The notes under the pieces are model-generated. The model was not told the origin of the DNA. It saw only the letters and a program-made list of their open reading frames with translations, and searched no databases. From Allium sativum (taxonomy: Eukaryota > Streptophyta > Magnoliopsida > Asparagales > Amaryllidaceae): a stretch of 64,000 nucleotides of DNA. Of this stretch, positions 1-9,902 are shown one piece after another. The DNA lies in contig CM060912.1 of assembly GCA_030737875.1 (NCBI GenBank), forward strand, positions 128,659,993 to 128,723,992, read 5' to 3'. Within the stretch, counting starts at the first letter, position 1; every line of letters starts with the position of its first letter. The translations under genes were made by a program, and so were the position numbers.

Positions 1-191
1 AAATCAATCCTTTTAGCTTGTGTATTTGACTATTTGGTCACATCGCATGATTCTAACTTAGGCCGGGGGATATCCAATTTTATGAAAAAATTAGGCTTAT
101 TTTAAAGATGATATTTTTTCTAGGTTCTTCATAAATTGACCTTAAGTTGCACGCTATCCCAAGACATGTACATATCAACCATTTCATCAAA

Positions 192-263
192 GGGCATTTG
201 GTCTAGTGGTATGATTCTCGCTTTGGGTGCGAGAGGTCCCGAGTTCGATTCTCGGAATGCCCC
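192..263 (+). tRNA. tRNA-Pro, anticodon TGG
   Basis: A 72-base cloverleaf can be drawn without gaps. The acceptor arm GGGCATT (192-198) pairs with AATGCCC (256-262). The anticodon stem CTCGC/GCGAG encloses the loop TTTGGGT, giving anticodon TGG and reading CCA-type proline codons. The T arm is CCGAG/CTCGG around TTCGATT. The A box (TGGTCTAGTGG) and B box (GGTCCCGAGTTCGATTCTC) for RNA polymerase III are present, and a T run follows at 265-268. There is no intron. It is the only tRNA-Pro copy in the window with every stem intact, so it is the only one likely to be functional. Confidence 0.95.
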
Positions 264-585
264 CTTTTCGTTTTGTATTTTTGTTCAGATAAATCCTCTT
301 TTTAAGACGATGACATTGGTAAATCAATCTAATTTTGGTAGCATATTTTCGTTGATTTAGTGTATCTAAGCACATGCTTTCCACCTCATGGCTGAGCATA
401 TAGCCAAACAGTTAGTTTATATCATAGTCGAATAGTTAGATTGTAACATAGCTGAATAGTTAGTTTATTATATCACTTCCCGATTCTACCAAGTTTTGCC
501 TAAGCGACTATGTAATAGTGACACACCGATTCAGGTAATTGTTTCTCCTCAACATAGCTTATATACCATCGAACTTCATCTCTTG

Positions 586-590
586 ATTGC
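586..590. repeat. Target site duplication of element A (left)
   Basis: ATTGC directly precedes the first LTR base (TGTAAC). The same five bases follow the last LTR base at 12960-12964, which proves integrase-type insertion and fixes the element ends. Confidence 0.93.
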
Positions 591-784
591 TGTAACCCCC
601 CATAATTTTATAACTTTAAAATTCACAAATTAAAGTATACTTAATTTTTAGAATAAGAATTAAGTGAAATGGGTTGCGCTATTATGTTCGTCTCAAAATT
701 TTGGGTCAAGATAGACATTTGGTTTGCATAAAACGGATAACTTATGAAGAAGTTATTATGCCTTGAAGTTTGTATGCATATGAG

Positions 785-785
<1 letters not shown>

Positions 786-823
<38 letters not shown>
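786..823. repeat. TA dinucleotide microsatellite
   Basis: About 36 bp of near-perfect alternating TA. The matching place in the 3' LTR (about 10101-10119) is much shorter, so the tract changed length after insertion. Confidence 0.9.
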
Positions 824-825
<2 letters not shown>

Positions 826-1045
826 CAAAAAAAGTTCAAAACAGCGAATCGGGAGGGGGAATAGCCGAACCACACCATTTTTGGAGTCGACCCAAGCCCC
901 GTTGGGTCAACTAGGGGTCGATCCAGGGTGTTTGGCTGTCAACCCGTGGCCCGATTCGCCCTAAGGGCTGATGTGGCATCTGAGTGGTCCTGATGGTTCT
1001 GGTTATCCCTAGGTTAATCCGACGGCTCTTATTAAATTAAACTTC

Positions 1046-1053
1046 TATAAAAA
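1046..1053 (+). promoter_or_regulatory. TATA box, element A 5' LTR
   Basis: TATAAAAA about 455 bp into the LTR. It is the expected U3/R boundary and is followed by a C/A-rich leader. The 3' LTR has the same box at 10344-10351. Elements B, C and E carry a TATA box at a comparable place before a similar leader. Confidence 0.75.
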
Positions 1054-1327
1054 CACTCCTAAACCCCTAACCCTAATCACATTAATTCATAACAAGAGCT
1101 TCCATGCCATCAATGGAGAACCTAGAGTAGCCGCCATACACTTTCAATCCTAAAGCAAGATAGAAGCTTGAATCAAAATCAAATATAAATAACGATTAGT
1201 CTACATCAAAGGCGAGCAATTCAGTTTCAGAATACAGATCCCAGAAAGACAAGACTATTCTTTTTAATTGTGAGTATGATAGGTTTCACAAAATAATTAA
1301 TTAATATAATTATGAAAAGATATAATT

Positions 1328-2376
1328 CAGTTTCATAAAAGAAAAAGAATGTTTCGTTTGATGTAAAATGTTGTTTCTGTAGTCATTTTGAGGAAGATGT
1401 TAATCATTTATTCTTTGCTTGTAATTCTACCAATTATATTTTAACTATGGTTTTAAGGATTTTTGTTATGATTAGGGTGAACACGTTCAGTAATTGTGAG
1501 AAATACTGGAATCAGTATAGACTTGCTTATAAATCAAATCAGAGATATGTAATGGATTCCTTAGTTATTATCATTAGTTGGTTCATTTGGTTGGAAAGGA
1601 ACCAAAGATTTTTTCATACTACTTCAGTGACCTCTGATAAATTAATCATTAAGATAGTTTATTTCTGTTTGGAAAGGATGACCACTTCATGTAACAAGTA
1701 TTTTAGAGATATGAGATTTGGTAATTTTTTGCAAAAGGTCAGGTTAAATTTGTGGTTATTTATGAGTATTATTAGCTATTTAAGGGGCAATAATTTGCGT
1801 ATTTGTGGATAAAATTTTTGATTTTGATGATGATAGTTTAACTTTATTTCAGTATCTTTTCCTTCTTATATTACATATATGTATGGATATATAAGTATAT
1901 ATATATATATATATATTCATACATATATGTGATGGTTACTTACGGCGGTTGTTTAGTATTTTTTCAGGTTTTTTCAGGTGGATGGCTACTATTGAAGAAA
2001 TTTACAGAAAGCTGACTGGTTTTGGTGCTTGGCTTTTCTGGTGGAGCTTATATTGTGATTTTTTTTAGAGAGTTTTTGTGTGTTGTAATTCTTATTATAT
2101 TACTTGGGGTATTTGGTTTATAGTATAGGAGTAGATATACTTCAATATCGGGTGGTGGCCTTGCCGAAACTCGATATTGGAGTAGATGGGCGGTGGTTTA
2201 ACCGGAGCTCATTTATCTACAATCCTTACTTTCTCAGAGTTGTGTTGATGTTTGAGTCTTGTTGGTTGTTTTTACCCCTAGTGTGTTGTATATGGACTCT
2301 GTATATTTGTTATTATGATATATATGTGTGCTCTCTTCTTTTTAGAAGATCACACATTTTGTTTTTTCAAAAAAAA
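1328..2376 (+). mobile_element. 5'-truncated LINE (L1-type) insertion
   Basis: About 1.05 kb present in the 5' LTR but absent from the 3' LTR. It is bounded by a 14-bp direct repeat GAAAAGATATAATT at 1314-1327 and 2377-2390, and its 3' end is A-rich (CAAAAAAAAG). The 5' end starts inside the ORF2 C-terminus. Target-primed insertion with 5' truncation explains all of this. It is younger than element A because only one LTR has it. An internal TA-rich tract lies around 1890-1930. Confidence 0.92.
1339..1812 (+). pseudogene. LINE ORF2 C-terminal fragment (zf-RVT region)
   Basis: The open frame from 1339 to the stop at 1812 encodes the tail of a plant LINE reverse transcriptase ORF2. It shows the zinc-binding-like signature CCFCSHFEEDVNHLFFAC at codons about 11-28, the pattern of the zf-RVT domain that follows the RT domain. 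Further on is ISWFIWLERNQRFF, typical of plant L1 ORF2 ends. The RT and endonuclease domains are missing through 5' truncation, so the fragment cannot act. The 3' end of the frame is the natural ORF2 end, followed by about 560 bp of LINE 3' UTR. Confidence 0.85.
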
Positions 2377-2660
2377 GAAAAGATATAATTGGGATTATGA
2401 GAATATGATTTTGAATCATGTGATGTAAATTATATGTATGTTTGTGGTGTTGAATCATATGTTAGTTCTTATGTGAATCTTATGCAAGTTGGATCATATG
2501 TTGGTTCTTACGTGAATCTTATACAAGTTGAATCATATATCTTATGCAAGTTTGTGATGATTGGATCATATATTCATGTATGAATCTTATGCAAGTTTGG
2601 GTTGTTACAATATATATGAGACATGTATATGCATATGCTAGTTTATGTGACATTAACCTT

Positions 2661-2835
2661 TATGTCTAGATCCATATGCAAGTTTACATCTTTATGTTTA
2701 GACCCATATGCAAGTTTACATCTTTATGTTTAGATCTATATGCAAGTTTACATCTTTATGTTTAGATCTATATGCAAGTTTACATCTTTATGTTTAGATC
2801 CATATGCAGATTCACACCTTTATGTTTGGATCTAT
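2661..2835. repeat. 32-bp minisatellite in LTR A
   Basis: About five and a half copies of a unit reading roughly CATATGCAAGTTTACATCTT plus TATGTTTAGATC. The 3' LTR keeps the same array at 10901-11075. It is part of the long R/U5 region; no function is evident. Confidence 0.85.
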
Positions 2836-3279
2836 AGCAGTACATAAGTTATGCAAGTTTATGCCCATTACCTATGCTAGTTTTGTATCATATGCTAGTT
2901 TGAATGAAATTCATATGCAAGTTATTGGCTATGTAATCTTATGTCATGATCCTTAGATCTATTTTATGTGTTATGTGATGTTGTTTTTCTTTTTATAAGT
3001 TAGACTATTTGCGAGTCTAACATATGTCATATGAAAACGTACAAATAGCGTGGGGATGATGGGATAATATTGAATATACATAAATTGTGAATTGGCATAA
3101 AATGGCCTTAAAAGGCATATAATTAATTTAAGACATTAATTGGCATAATTGGTATTTATGGACATAATTTTAAGAGACAATTATGGACATAAATAAATTT
3201 GGAATTTATTGACAAATTTGAATAGGGATATTAATCCAAATTAGGGTTAAATAAAGATGTGTAATAATTAACCGCCTAA

Positions 3280-3497
3280 GACACGAGGTTAGACTCTTTT
3301 GTGGTGTAAGATTGCCCGGACCCGCCCGGCAAATCCAGCAGCCACAAATGCCAGTCTAATGTGAGAGGTCAAAGGCACGAATTAAATGCGTAATAATTGT
3401 AAAGACACGAGGTTAGGCTCGTTTGCGGTATAAGACTGCCCGGACCCGTCCGGCAAATCCAGCAACCGCAAATGTCAGCCTAATATGGGAGGTCTTT
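3280..3497 (+). other. Two tandem long stem-loop modules, LTR A (5')
   Basis: Module 1 (3280-3370) has arms TTAGACT/AGTCTAA and TTTGTGG/CCACAAA around the core CCCGGACCCGCCCGG. Module 2 (3401-3497) has AAAGAC/GTCTTT, TTAGGCT/AGCCTAA and TTTGCGG/CCGCAAA around CCCGGACCCGTCCGG. The two modules differ in arm sequence but keep pairing. The core plus CAAATCCAG is nearly constant. The same pair occurs in the 3' LTR and in elements B and E. Confidence 0.8.
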
Positions 3498-4333
3498 ACA
3501 AGGTTACAGTTCTAATGAATTAAGTAACACTTAACCAGATAAACGTGTGGTGGGACATGGGTTGTTAAGTGGGTGCCTTGGGTGGCATGTGAAATTAAGT
3601 GGGTGCCTTGGGTGGCATGTGAAATACAATTAGATGCACTTAACCAAGATTGAAACATGTAAGAAGACATGAATAAGAATGAGGTTAAGTGGGGAAACCT
3701 TAGTGGGGACCAAGCATAGGTGGAAGGCTTGTGTCAAGCATGGGGGGCCCTTTTCAAACCAGTAACCCATTAAGTATCTTTGTGAGCTTGACCCAAGTCG
3801 AGGATGTGACACACTTAATGGATTTGATTGTAAGAGGTCAAAACGGGTTAGCGGTGGCAACGCAAGTCCAACAGGGTCATGTGCGTGCGTGGGCCCGGGC
3901 TGGTAGGTAAGACGTTGTTGGATCGTGTAGATATAAGCCGTGCATCTTTGGTGGTATCAGGTTGCCACTTTTGGGAGTGATACACCCCACTGTGGGACCA
4001 GCACGGGTATCTACGAGTTAGGGAGCCGATCTAATGGGGGTAGTGGGTACAACTAGTGGAGATAGGGGCAAACGACACCTATGAAGGCAGCCAGGGTTAT
4101 ACGAAATTACCATTATCATTATTAAGTTCTGTATGCGGGATCAACTTTTTGGGTGACTAGTGGTGGTGCAGTATAGTAATTATCCTATAGTGATTAGGAA
4201 CGAGATTAATGCCAGAATATTCCTCTTATTTGCTTTGTCATGCCCACTTGTTTCATGGTCATATCTTATCTTACCAGTTTATGCCTTATCCTAGTTACTT
4301 TAATAATTATATTGTTAAAGTTATTATACTCGC

Positions 4334-4348
4334 CAGACTTTATGTCTG
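4334..4348 (+). other. Short hairpin CAGAC-TTTAT-GTCTG before LTR end
   Basis: A 5-bp stem with a 5-base loop, followed by ACCCCCTTGTTTTCGCC pyrimidine-rich sequence. It lies about 404 bp before the LTR end and is conserved in all LTRs of A, B and E, with a changed but still paired form in C. It could mark an RNA 3'-end or packaging signal (inference). Confidence 0.7.
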
Positions 4349-4754
4349 ACCCCCTTGTTTTCGCCTCTTTTCTTCCTCCCCCCCCTCAAGGTTCTCAGGG
4401 TGGGACTAGTACTAGTGGAGCTTGATCTCGAATCTCTTTCTCTCACTTTTGGAAGTTCTTGGATTGCTGAAAGTAAAGTTCAACGCATCTGTTTTATGGC
4501 TACTTGTGTTGGGGTTTATGCTTTTTATTTTATGTACTCTGAAACAATTTATCAAGATGGATAATAAGTGTACTTGGTTTATGAAGTTGTTGTAGTTAAA
4601 CTATTTCTCCGTTGCGATAAAAGTTGTTTTAAAATTTTCAAGTACCTTTATTTATATTTGTCTTGTTATATTCTGTTCTATACACTAAATACGCTCCATG
4701 GAAGTTAATGCATTCCCTTTGTGAGTGACATTAATGGACGTGGGGTGTTACACG

Positions 4755-4766
4755 TGGTATCAGAGC
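4755..4766 (+). other. Primer binding site (tRNA-iMet)
   Basis: TGGTATCAGAGC two bases after the 5' LTR end is complementary to the 3' end of plant initiator-methionine tRNA, the usual primer for gypsy and copia reverse transcription in plants. Confidence 0.93.
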
Positions 4767-4960
4767 TGAAGGTTACCAGATCAGATATGAATTTTGAAAA
4801 AAACTATTTTTCAAAAAGCATTTTATAAAGAAATACTTTCAAAAGTATGTTTTAACGAAAGTATTTTCAAGAGAAAAGTTTGATTTAAAAACATAACCCC
4901 AAGAGCCATATATCTTTCTTTCGAATTCTCCGTTTTGAATCTCTTCATTTTCTTTTCAGC

Positions 4961-5926
4961 ATGTCTGGAATTCCCAAGATACCCGATGGGATACCGATAC
5001 CAGGATGGTTTAGAAGGTATCTGGAAGCTAGGGCCAATGTCGCAGGCCTAGCAAATGCTCCTCCTCCTCTTCCCCCTCCTCCCCGTGTTGATACTTTTGC
5101 AAAGATATGCAAAGATTTTAGTGCAATGGGCAGAAAATCTTTTCACGGATCAGAGACGTTTGTTGAAGCTTGAAATTTGCTTAAGGAGGTGGAAGATCTA
5201 TTTGGTATTTTCGAAGTAGAAGATGGAAGGAAGGTCCAATTGGCTGCTTGGTTAATGAAAGACGAAGCCTCGTTTTGGTGGGAGGTCACGAACAGAGAGC
5301 ATCCGGTGGAGACATGGTTTGATTTCAAGCGTAGGTTCGAAATGAAGTTTCTCTCACGAGCAGAAGATAATTTATATACGGAGAGATTCTTGGCATTGAA
5401 GCAAGGGGATTTATCAGTAAAGGAGTACGTCAATAAGTTCAATCAGTTGGCGAGATTTGCCTTGGAATTGGTAAACACACCTGAGAAGAAGGCCCTAAGG
5501 TTCGTTAAGGGTTTGAATGAGCCACTACATGGGTTAGATATGACCCACATTCCTATGGGGGCTACCTTTGAGAAACTAGTTGACATGGCGCTTATGCATG
5601 AGGAAGAGAAAGGTGTGAATGCTAATAAGGCACCGGAGAAGAAAGGAGATCAGAACAAGCCACAACAGCAAAACAAGAAAGGCGGGAAGAACAATAATGG
5701 AAAAGGAAAGAAGAAGTGCTTTAATTGTGGGACACCAGGCCATATGAGCAAAGATTGTACGAAAAAGAAGAAGACTAGTTGTTTCCACTGTGGAGAGGAA
5801 GGTCATCTAGTTAAGGACTGCCCAAGGAAACAGGGGCAAGGGCAAAGAACTTCTGGAGGGCAGCTTCAGACTCTCATGGCACCAGGACAGGCGAGAGGGA
5901 AGACTCAAGCTCTCATGGCACCATAA
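4961..5926 (+). pseudogene. gag of element A (in-frame stop)
   Basis: Encodes the capsid/nucleocapsid part. The start ATG (MSGIPKIPDG) aligns with the gag starts of B (16702) and E (47544). A UGA at 5171-5173 (codon 71) replaces an arginine codon of the sister element; the frame then continues to a TAA at 5924-5926. Visible parts are a proline-rich spacer near codons 35-45, the retrotransposon-gag domain ([18 protein letters not shown], then [19 protein letters not shown]), a lysine/asparagine-rich basic stretch, and two CCHC zinc knuckles ([28 protein letters not shown]). The TAA at 5924 is also in frame with pol. It stands where the sister element reads through, so gag-pol was probably one frame broken by two point changes. 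Confidence 0.9.
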
Positions 5927-5992
5927 CAGGAGAGAGGTAGAAACATTTCCATTGAAAGTTTAGTTTTTCTGTTTGATCATCTTGTTCGTACT

Positions 5993-8900
5993 TTGTTTGA
6001 CTCTGGCGCTTCACACTCGTTTGTATCTGCTTCGTTAGTTGAAACACTGCACCTAAATACTAGTCTAGTTACGGATCCCATAGTAGTCTCAAATCCTATT
6101 GGTGGTTCAGCTCATCTTTCTATGATTTGTCGGGATTTGAGAGTGTCTATCTTGGGCATTGGGTTTGAATGCAACGCCTTTGTTCTTGGCTTCATGGTCT
6201 ACGGCTTGATTCTAGGTATGGATTGGCTAACTAGATATGGGGCCATCCTAGATTGTGAAAGAATGGTAGTTAGATTGTTGACTCGTTGTGGAAAGACCCT
6301 TGATATTTCTTGTGACCCTAGAGGTTTGGTAATGCTTAACTACCTAGAATCCCTAGACGCATCCAATGATGATTTGAAATCTATTCGTGTGGTCCGTGAA
6401 TATAGTGACGTCTTCGATGAAGTTCGAGGTTTAACCCCGAGGCGCGAGATAGACTTTCGAATATATCTAGTAGATAATGCAAAGCCAGTTGCATTACCAG
6501 TGCACCACATGGCTCCGAGAGAGAGAAGAGAACTCACTAAGCAAGTGAAAGAATTGCTTGAGAAGGGGTTCATAAGAAGAAGTATTTCGGAGTGGGGTGC
6601 TCCAGTCGTTTTTGCTACAAAAGCCGATGGTTCACTTAGATTGTGCGCGGACTATAGAGAGCTGAATAAGCTAACAAAGAAGAACAGGCACCCATTGTCG
6701 AGGATAGATGATTTATTCGATCAGTTGGTGGGTGCTTCAGTTTTCTCGCAACTGGATTTAGCTACAGGGTTTCATCAGCTAAGGGTGGCTGAAGATAGCA
6801 TCGATAAGACTGCATTTAGAACTCCTAACGGTTTCTTTGAGTGGCTCGTCATGCCTTTTGGTTTGACGAATGCACCCGCATACTTTGTTGACTTAATGAG
6901 TAGGGTGTTTAGGGAGTTTCTGAACAAGTTTGTGGTAGTCTTTGTAGATGATATTCTGGTTTTCTCTAAAAATGAAGAAGGGCATGCCCTACATCTTAGG
7001 GAAGTCTTAGAGACCCTACGAGCGCATCATCTAAAAACTAAGTTCTCCAAGTGCCATTTTTGGAGAAAAGAAGTGAGGTTCTTATTACACGTGGTCTCTA
7101 AGGAAGGGATAACTGTGGATCCCGCCAAGGTGGTGGCAATCCAAGATTGGAAAACTCCTAAGAACGCAACAGAAGTAAGAAGCTTTTTAGGGCTGGCTGG
7201 CTATTATAGGAAGTTCATTAAGGACTCCGTGAAGATATCAGCCCCTCTCACTCGATTAACGAAGAAGAACTTAACTTTTGCTTGGGACGTTGACTGTGAC
7301 GATGCTTTCCAACGTCTGAAGAGGGCTTTGACGACAACTCCAGTTTTAGTTTTGCCATACGGGAGTAAGACATTCACTGTATGTACCGATGCTTGCGGGA
7401 CAGGGCTTGGCGCAGTTTTAATGCAAGAGGGAAGGGTAATATGCTATGGTGGAAGACAGTTGAACGCCCACGAGAAAAATTACCCTACCCACGACTTAGA
7501 GTTGTCGGCCATAGTTTTTGCGCTTAAGTCATGGCGTCATTATTTGCTTGGCGAGAGGTTTGAGTTGTATACAGACCATAAGTCGCTAAAGTACTTATTC
7601 TCTCAGAAGGACCTAAACTTGAGGCAACAGGGATGGATGGAGTTTTTGGCATCCAACGATTTTGAGATCGCATATACCCCTGGCAAGTGTAACGTTGTAG
7701 CCGACGCCTTAAGTAGAAAGAAGTTAACTTTAAGTCCTTTGTTCGTAGAGCGGCAGAGTTTGGAGTATTTATCTTCCTTTGACTTTAGACCCTCTATAGA
7801 TTATGTACCCGGATTATTGGCATCGTTAGAGGTGCAACCTACACTTTTGGGTCGAGTTGGAGAGGCACAACGAAATGACCCACAGTTGGTTAAGATAGTA
7901 GGCAAGGTTATAGGAGGGGAGTCCTCGAGTCATCTTGATAGATATGCTATAGATAAGAGAGGTTGGCTACGTAGAGATGGAAGACTTTGCATACCACAAG
8001 ACGAGAGTTTGAAGAAGGCAATTCTTGAAGACTCACATCTCTCTAAGATGACCATACATCCTGGTGGTGATAAGATGTATAAGGACATGAAGCGAGTTTT
8101 CTTTTGGGCCGGAATGAAGAAGGACGTGGCCGAGTTCATTGCTAGATGCTTAGTGTGCCAACAAGTCAAGGCGAAGCAAAAGAAGCCCGGAGGTTTGCTC
8201 CACCCTTTAGAGATTCCGCTTTGGAAATGGGAAAGCGTTTCCATGGATTTTGTAGATGGGTTACCAAGATCAAGGAAGGGTAATATGGGGATTTGGGTAA
8301 TTGTAGATCGACTTACTAAAAGTGCCCATTTTATTCCCGTTAAAAGTAGAAGGACCGCTGCATGGTTAGCATCCGTTTACCTTCGAGAGATAGTCCATTT
8401 GCACGGCATACCCTCAAGCATTGTGAGCGATAGAGATCCCATTTTCACGAGCGAATTTTGGAAAAACTTACAAGAGGCGGTTGGAACGCAATTATGCTTA
8501 AGTACCGCTTATCATCCTAAGACAGACGGCCAGACCGAGAGATTAAATCGGATTCTAGAAGACCTTCTAAGGCTATGCATCCTAGACTTTGGAGGAACAT
8601 GGGAAGAACATCTTCCACTAGTGGAGTTCGCCTATAATAATAGTTTTCAGGGTAGCATTGGCATGGCACCTTTTGAGGCTCTTTATGGACGACCGTGCCG
8701 ATCACCTACTTGTTGGTGGGAATCCACGGACAAGGTTTTTCTTGGACCCGACATGATCAGGGAGACTTCGGAGAAGATAGACCTGGTTCGACGACGAATG
8801 AAGACGGCGCAGGACCGACAGAAGTCATATGCTGATAGGAGATGGACCGATCTTGAGTTCAATGTTGGGGACATGGTGTTTGTTAAGGTGTCACCGTTGA

Positions 8901-9298
8901 GAAACGTAGTCCACTTTGGATCAGTAGGGAAGTTGGCACCAAGGTTCGTAGGACCCTTTCCAATTACAGAGAGGATTGGACAGATGGCGTATAGAGTAAA
9001 ATTACTAGAGAAGCTCAACGGAGTTCATGACGTGTTTCACGTTTTGCATTTGCGTAAGTGTTTGCATGATATGGCGGAAGTGGTAGAGCCGAGCACGCTC
9101 GAAGAAGTGGAAGTAGAGCGCAATGCCACGATCAGACGAGCTCCTACACGCATTCTCGGATCGGAGGTCAAAAAGCTTCGCAACAAAGAGGTCAAGTTGG
9201 TCAAAGTGCAATGGGGAGATGATCAAAGGGACGCGACTTGGGAGATGGAAGACAAAATGCGTACGTTGTACCCTTTCCTTTTTGTGGGTATGTTTTAA
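5993..9298 (+). CDS. pol polyprotein of element A
   Basis: An open frame of 1101 codons from the first Met after the upstream stop (5926); translation probably came from the upstream fused gag. Domains in order: aspartic protease (DSGA at residues 3-6, LILGMDWL near 75); reverse transcriptase ([35 protein letters not shown], catalytic FVDD at 317-320); RNase H ([18 protein letters not shown]); integrase with HHCC zinc finger ([11 protein letters not shown]...CLVC) and catalytic D752, D813, E849 in D-x60-D-x35-E spacing; and a C-terminal chromodomain-like segment ([18 protein letters not shown]). All key catalytic residues are present. The frame itself is intact, but it is separated from gag by stops, so expression as a polyprotein is doubtful. 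Confidence 0.93.
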   Translation: MFDSGASHSFVSASLVETLHLNTSLVTDPIVVSNPIGGSAHLSMICRDLRVSILGIGFECNAFVLGFMVYGLILGMDWLTRYGAILDCERMVVRLLTRCGKTLDISCDPRGLVMLNYLESLDASNDDLKSIRVVREYSDVFDEVRGLTPRREIDFRIYLVDNAKPVALPVHHMAPRERRELTKQVKELLEKGFIRRSISEWGAPVVFATKADGSLRLCADYRELNKLTKKNRHPLSRIDDLFDQLVGASVFSQLDLATGFHQLRVAEDSIDKTAFRTPNGFFEWLVMPFGLTNAPAYFVDLMSRVFREFLNKFVVVFVDDILVFSKNEEGHALHLREVLETLRAHHLKTKFSKCHFWRKEVRFLLHVVSKEGITVDPAKVVAIQDWKTPKNATEVRSFLGLAGYYRKFIKDSVKISAPLTRLTKKNLTFAWDVDCDDAFQRLKRALTTTPVLVLPYGSKTFTVCTDACGTGLGAVLMQEGRVICYGGRQLNAHEKNYPTHDLELSAIVFALKSWRHYLLGERFELYTDHKSLKYLFSQKDLNLRQQGWMEFLASNDFEIAYTPGKCNVVADALSRKKLTLSPLFVERQSLEYLSSFDFRPSIDYVPGLLASLEVQPTLLGRVGEAQRNDPQLVKIVGKVIGGESSSHLDRYAIDKRGWLRRDGRLCIPQDESLKKAILEDSHLSKMTIHPGGDKMYKDMKRVFFWAGMKKDVAEFIARCLVCQQVKAKQKKPGGLLHPLEIPLWKWESVSMDFVDGLPRSRKGNMGIWVIVDRLTKSAHFIPVKSRRTAAWLASVYLREIVHLHGIPSSIVSDRDPIFTSEFWKNLQEAVGTQLCLSTAYHPKTDGQTERLNRILEDLLRLCILDFGGTWEEHLPLVEFAYNNSFQGSIGMAPFEALYGRPCRSPTCWWESTDKVFLGPDMIRETSEKIDLVRRRMKTAQDRQKSYADRRWTDLEFNVGDMVFVKVSPLRNVVHFGSVGKLAPRFVGPFPITERIGQMAYRVKLLEKLNGVHDVFHVLHLRKCLHDMAEVVEPSTLEEVEVERNATIRRAPTRILGSEVKKLRNKEVKLVKVQWGDDQRDATWEMEDKMRTLYPFLFVGMF

Positions 9299-9691
9299 TT
9301 TCTCCTTTTTCTACCGCTTTATTGACACTTGTCCTATCTTTCAGTATTATCTTTGCGATGACATCTTCAATCTTTAGTTAGGAAGAACCCTATGGTTGCA
9401 AACATGTGTTTGAGACATGTTATGTTTGGTGGATGCAAATGGATGCAAGTGGTTGCTAGTGGTCGCTCGTGGATGCATGTACACACACATTAGGCACTAG
9501 ATCAGCTCAATCACCTTCATGTTGCATATAAATGCGTGTGCATATCTAAATTAATGGATGTATAATGGTTGTGTTACCATATGGATGCTGCATTTTGATG
9601 AATGGTTGTGCACACATGTAGAAATAATATGTATCAGTAGGATTCTTTCGCATACAAAATGGACTCATTGCACTATCATGATTTGCATTAA

Positions 9692-9718
9692 GAAGGTCAA
9701 CTGAATCAGTGGACCGCC
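9692..9718 (+). other. Conserved stem-loop between pol and polypurine tract (A)
   Basis: GGTC-A-ACTG-AAT-CAGT-G-GACC folds as an 8-bp stem with one A/G mismatch and a 3-base loop (9695-9715). It is identical in B (21423-21443) and E (49292-49312), inside otherwise drifting 3' UTR sequence. In A the outer G-C pairs are weakened (GAAGG instead of GGAGG). Confidence 0.75.
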
Positions 9719-9889
9719 TGATCTTTGCATTAGATAAGGAACATATACACACATTTTTGCATAAGTTCATATAGCATTAGAAATTTCTTTAAGGACAATG
9801 AATGCTTGTGGATGATGGTTGAGTAGATGGATGATTGGTTGGTAGGATACATTCTTCTTAACTTAGAGATTTCGGGGACGAAATCCTTT

Positions 9890-9902
9890 AAGGAGGGGAG
9901 AA
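9890..9902 (+). other. Polypurine tract of element A
   Basis: AAGGAGGGGAGAA ends exactly where the 3' LTR starts (TGTAACACC). It would prime plus-strand DNA synthesis. It is preceded by the clade-typical TTCGGGGACGAAATCC. Confidence 0.92.

Larger units (their letters stand above)
1..590. repeat. tRNA-Pro tandem array, left segment
   Basis: This stretch is one partial unit of the array that reappears from 56505 onward. Shared landmarks are the phrase AGCTTGTGTATTTGACTATTTGGT near the start, the GGGGATATCCAATTTTATG block, the proline tRNA, and CATCGAACTTCATCTCTTGATTGC at the end. It stops exactly at 590, where element A begins, and the same unit continues after element A at 12965. It contains no other gene. 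Confidence 0.85.
591..4752 (+). repeat. 5' LTR of element A (interrupted by LINE)
   Basis: Begins TGTAACCCCCC and ends GGGTGTTACA just before the primer site. It is 4162 bp, against 3057 bp for the 3' LTR. Nearly all of the excess is the LINE and its duplicated target at 1328-2390. Inside are a TA microsatellite (786-823), a TATA box (1046), a 32-bp minisatellite (2661-2835), two paired stem-loop modules (3280-3497) and a short hairpin (4334-4348). Confidence 0.95.

Noticed and set aside
3401..3497. Twister-type self-cleaving ribozyme within the LTR stem-loop
   Set aside because: TATAAGACTGCC and the CCGG/CCGG inner stem loosely recall twister, but the purine-rich strand needed to pair with the loop CCC is absent and no cleavage-site context is convincing. 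Reported only as an unknown structured motif.
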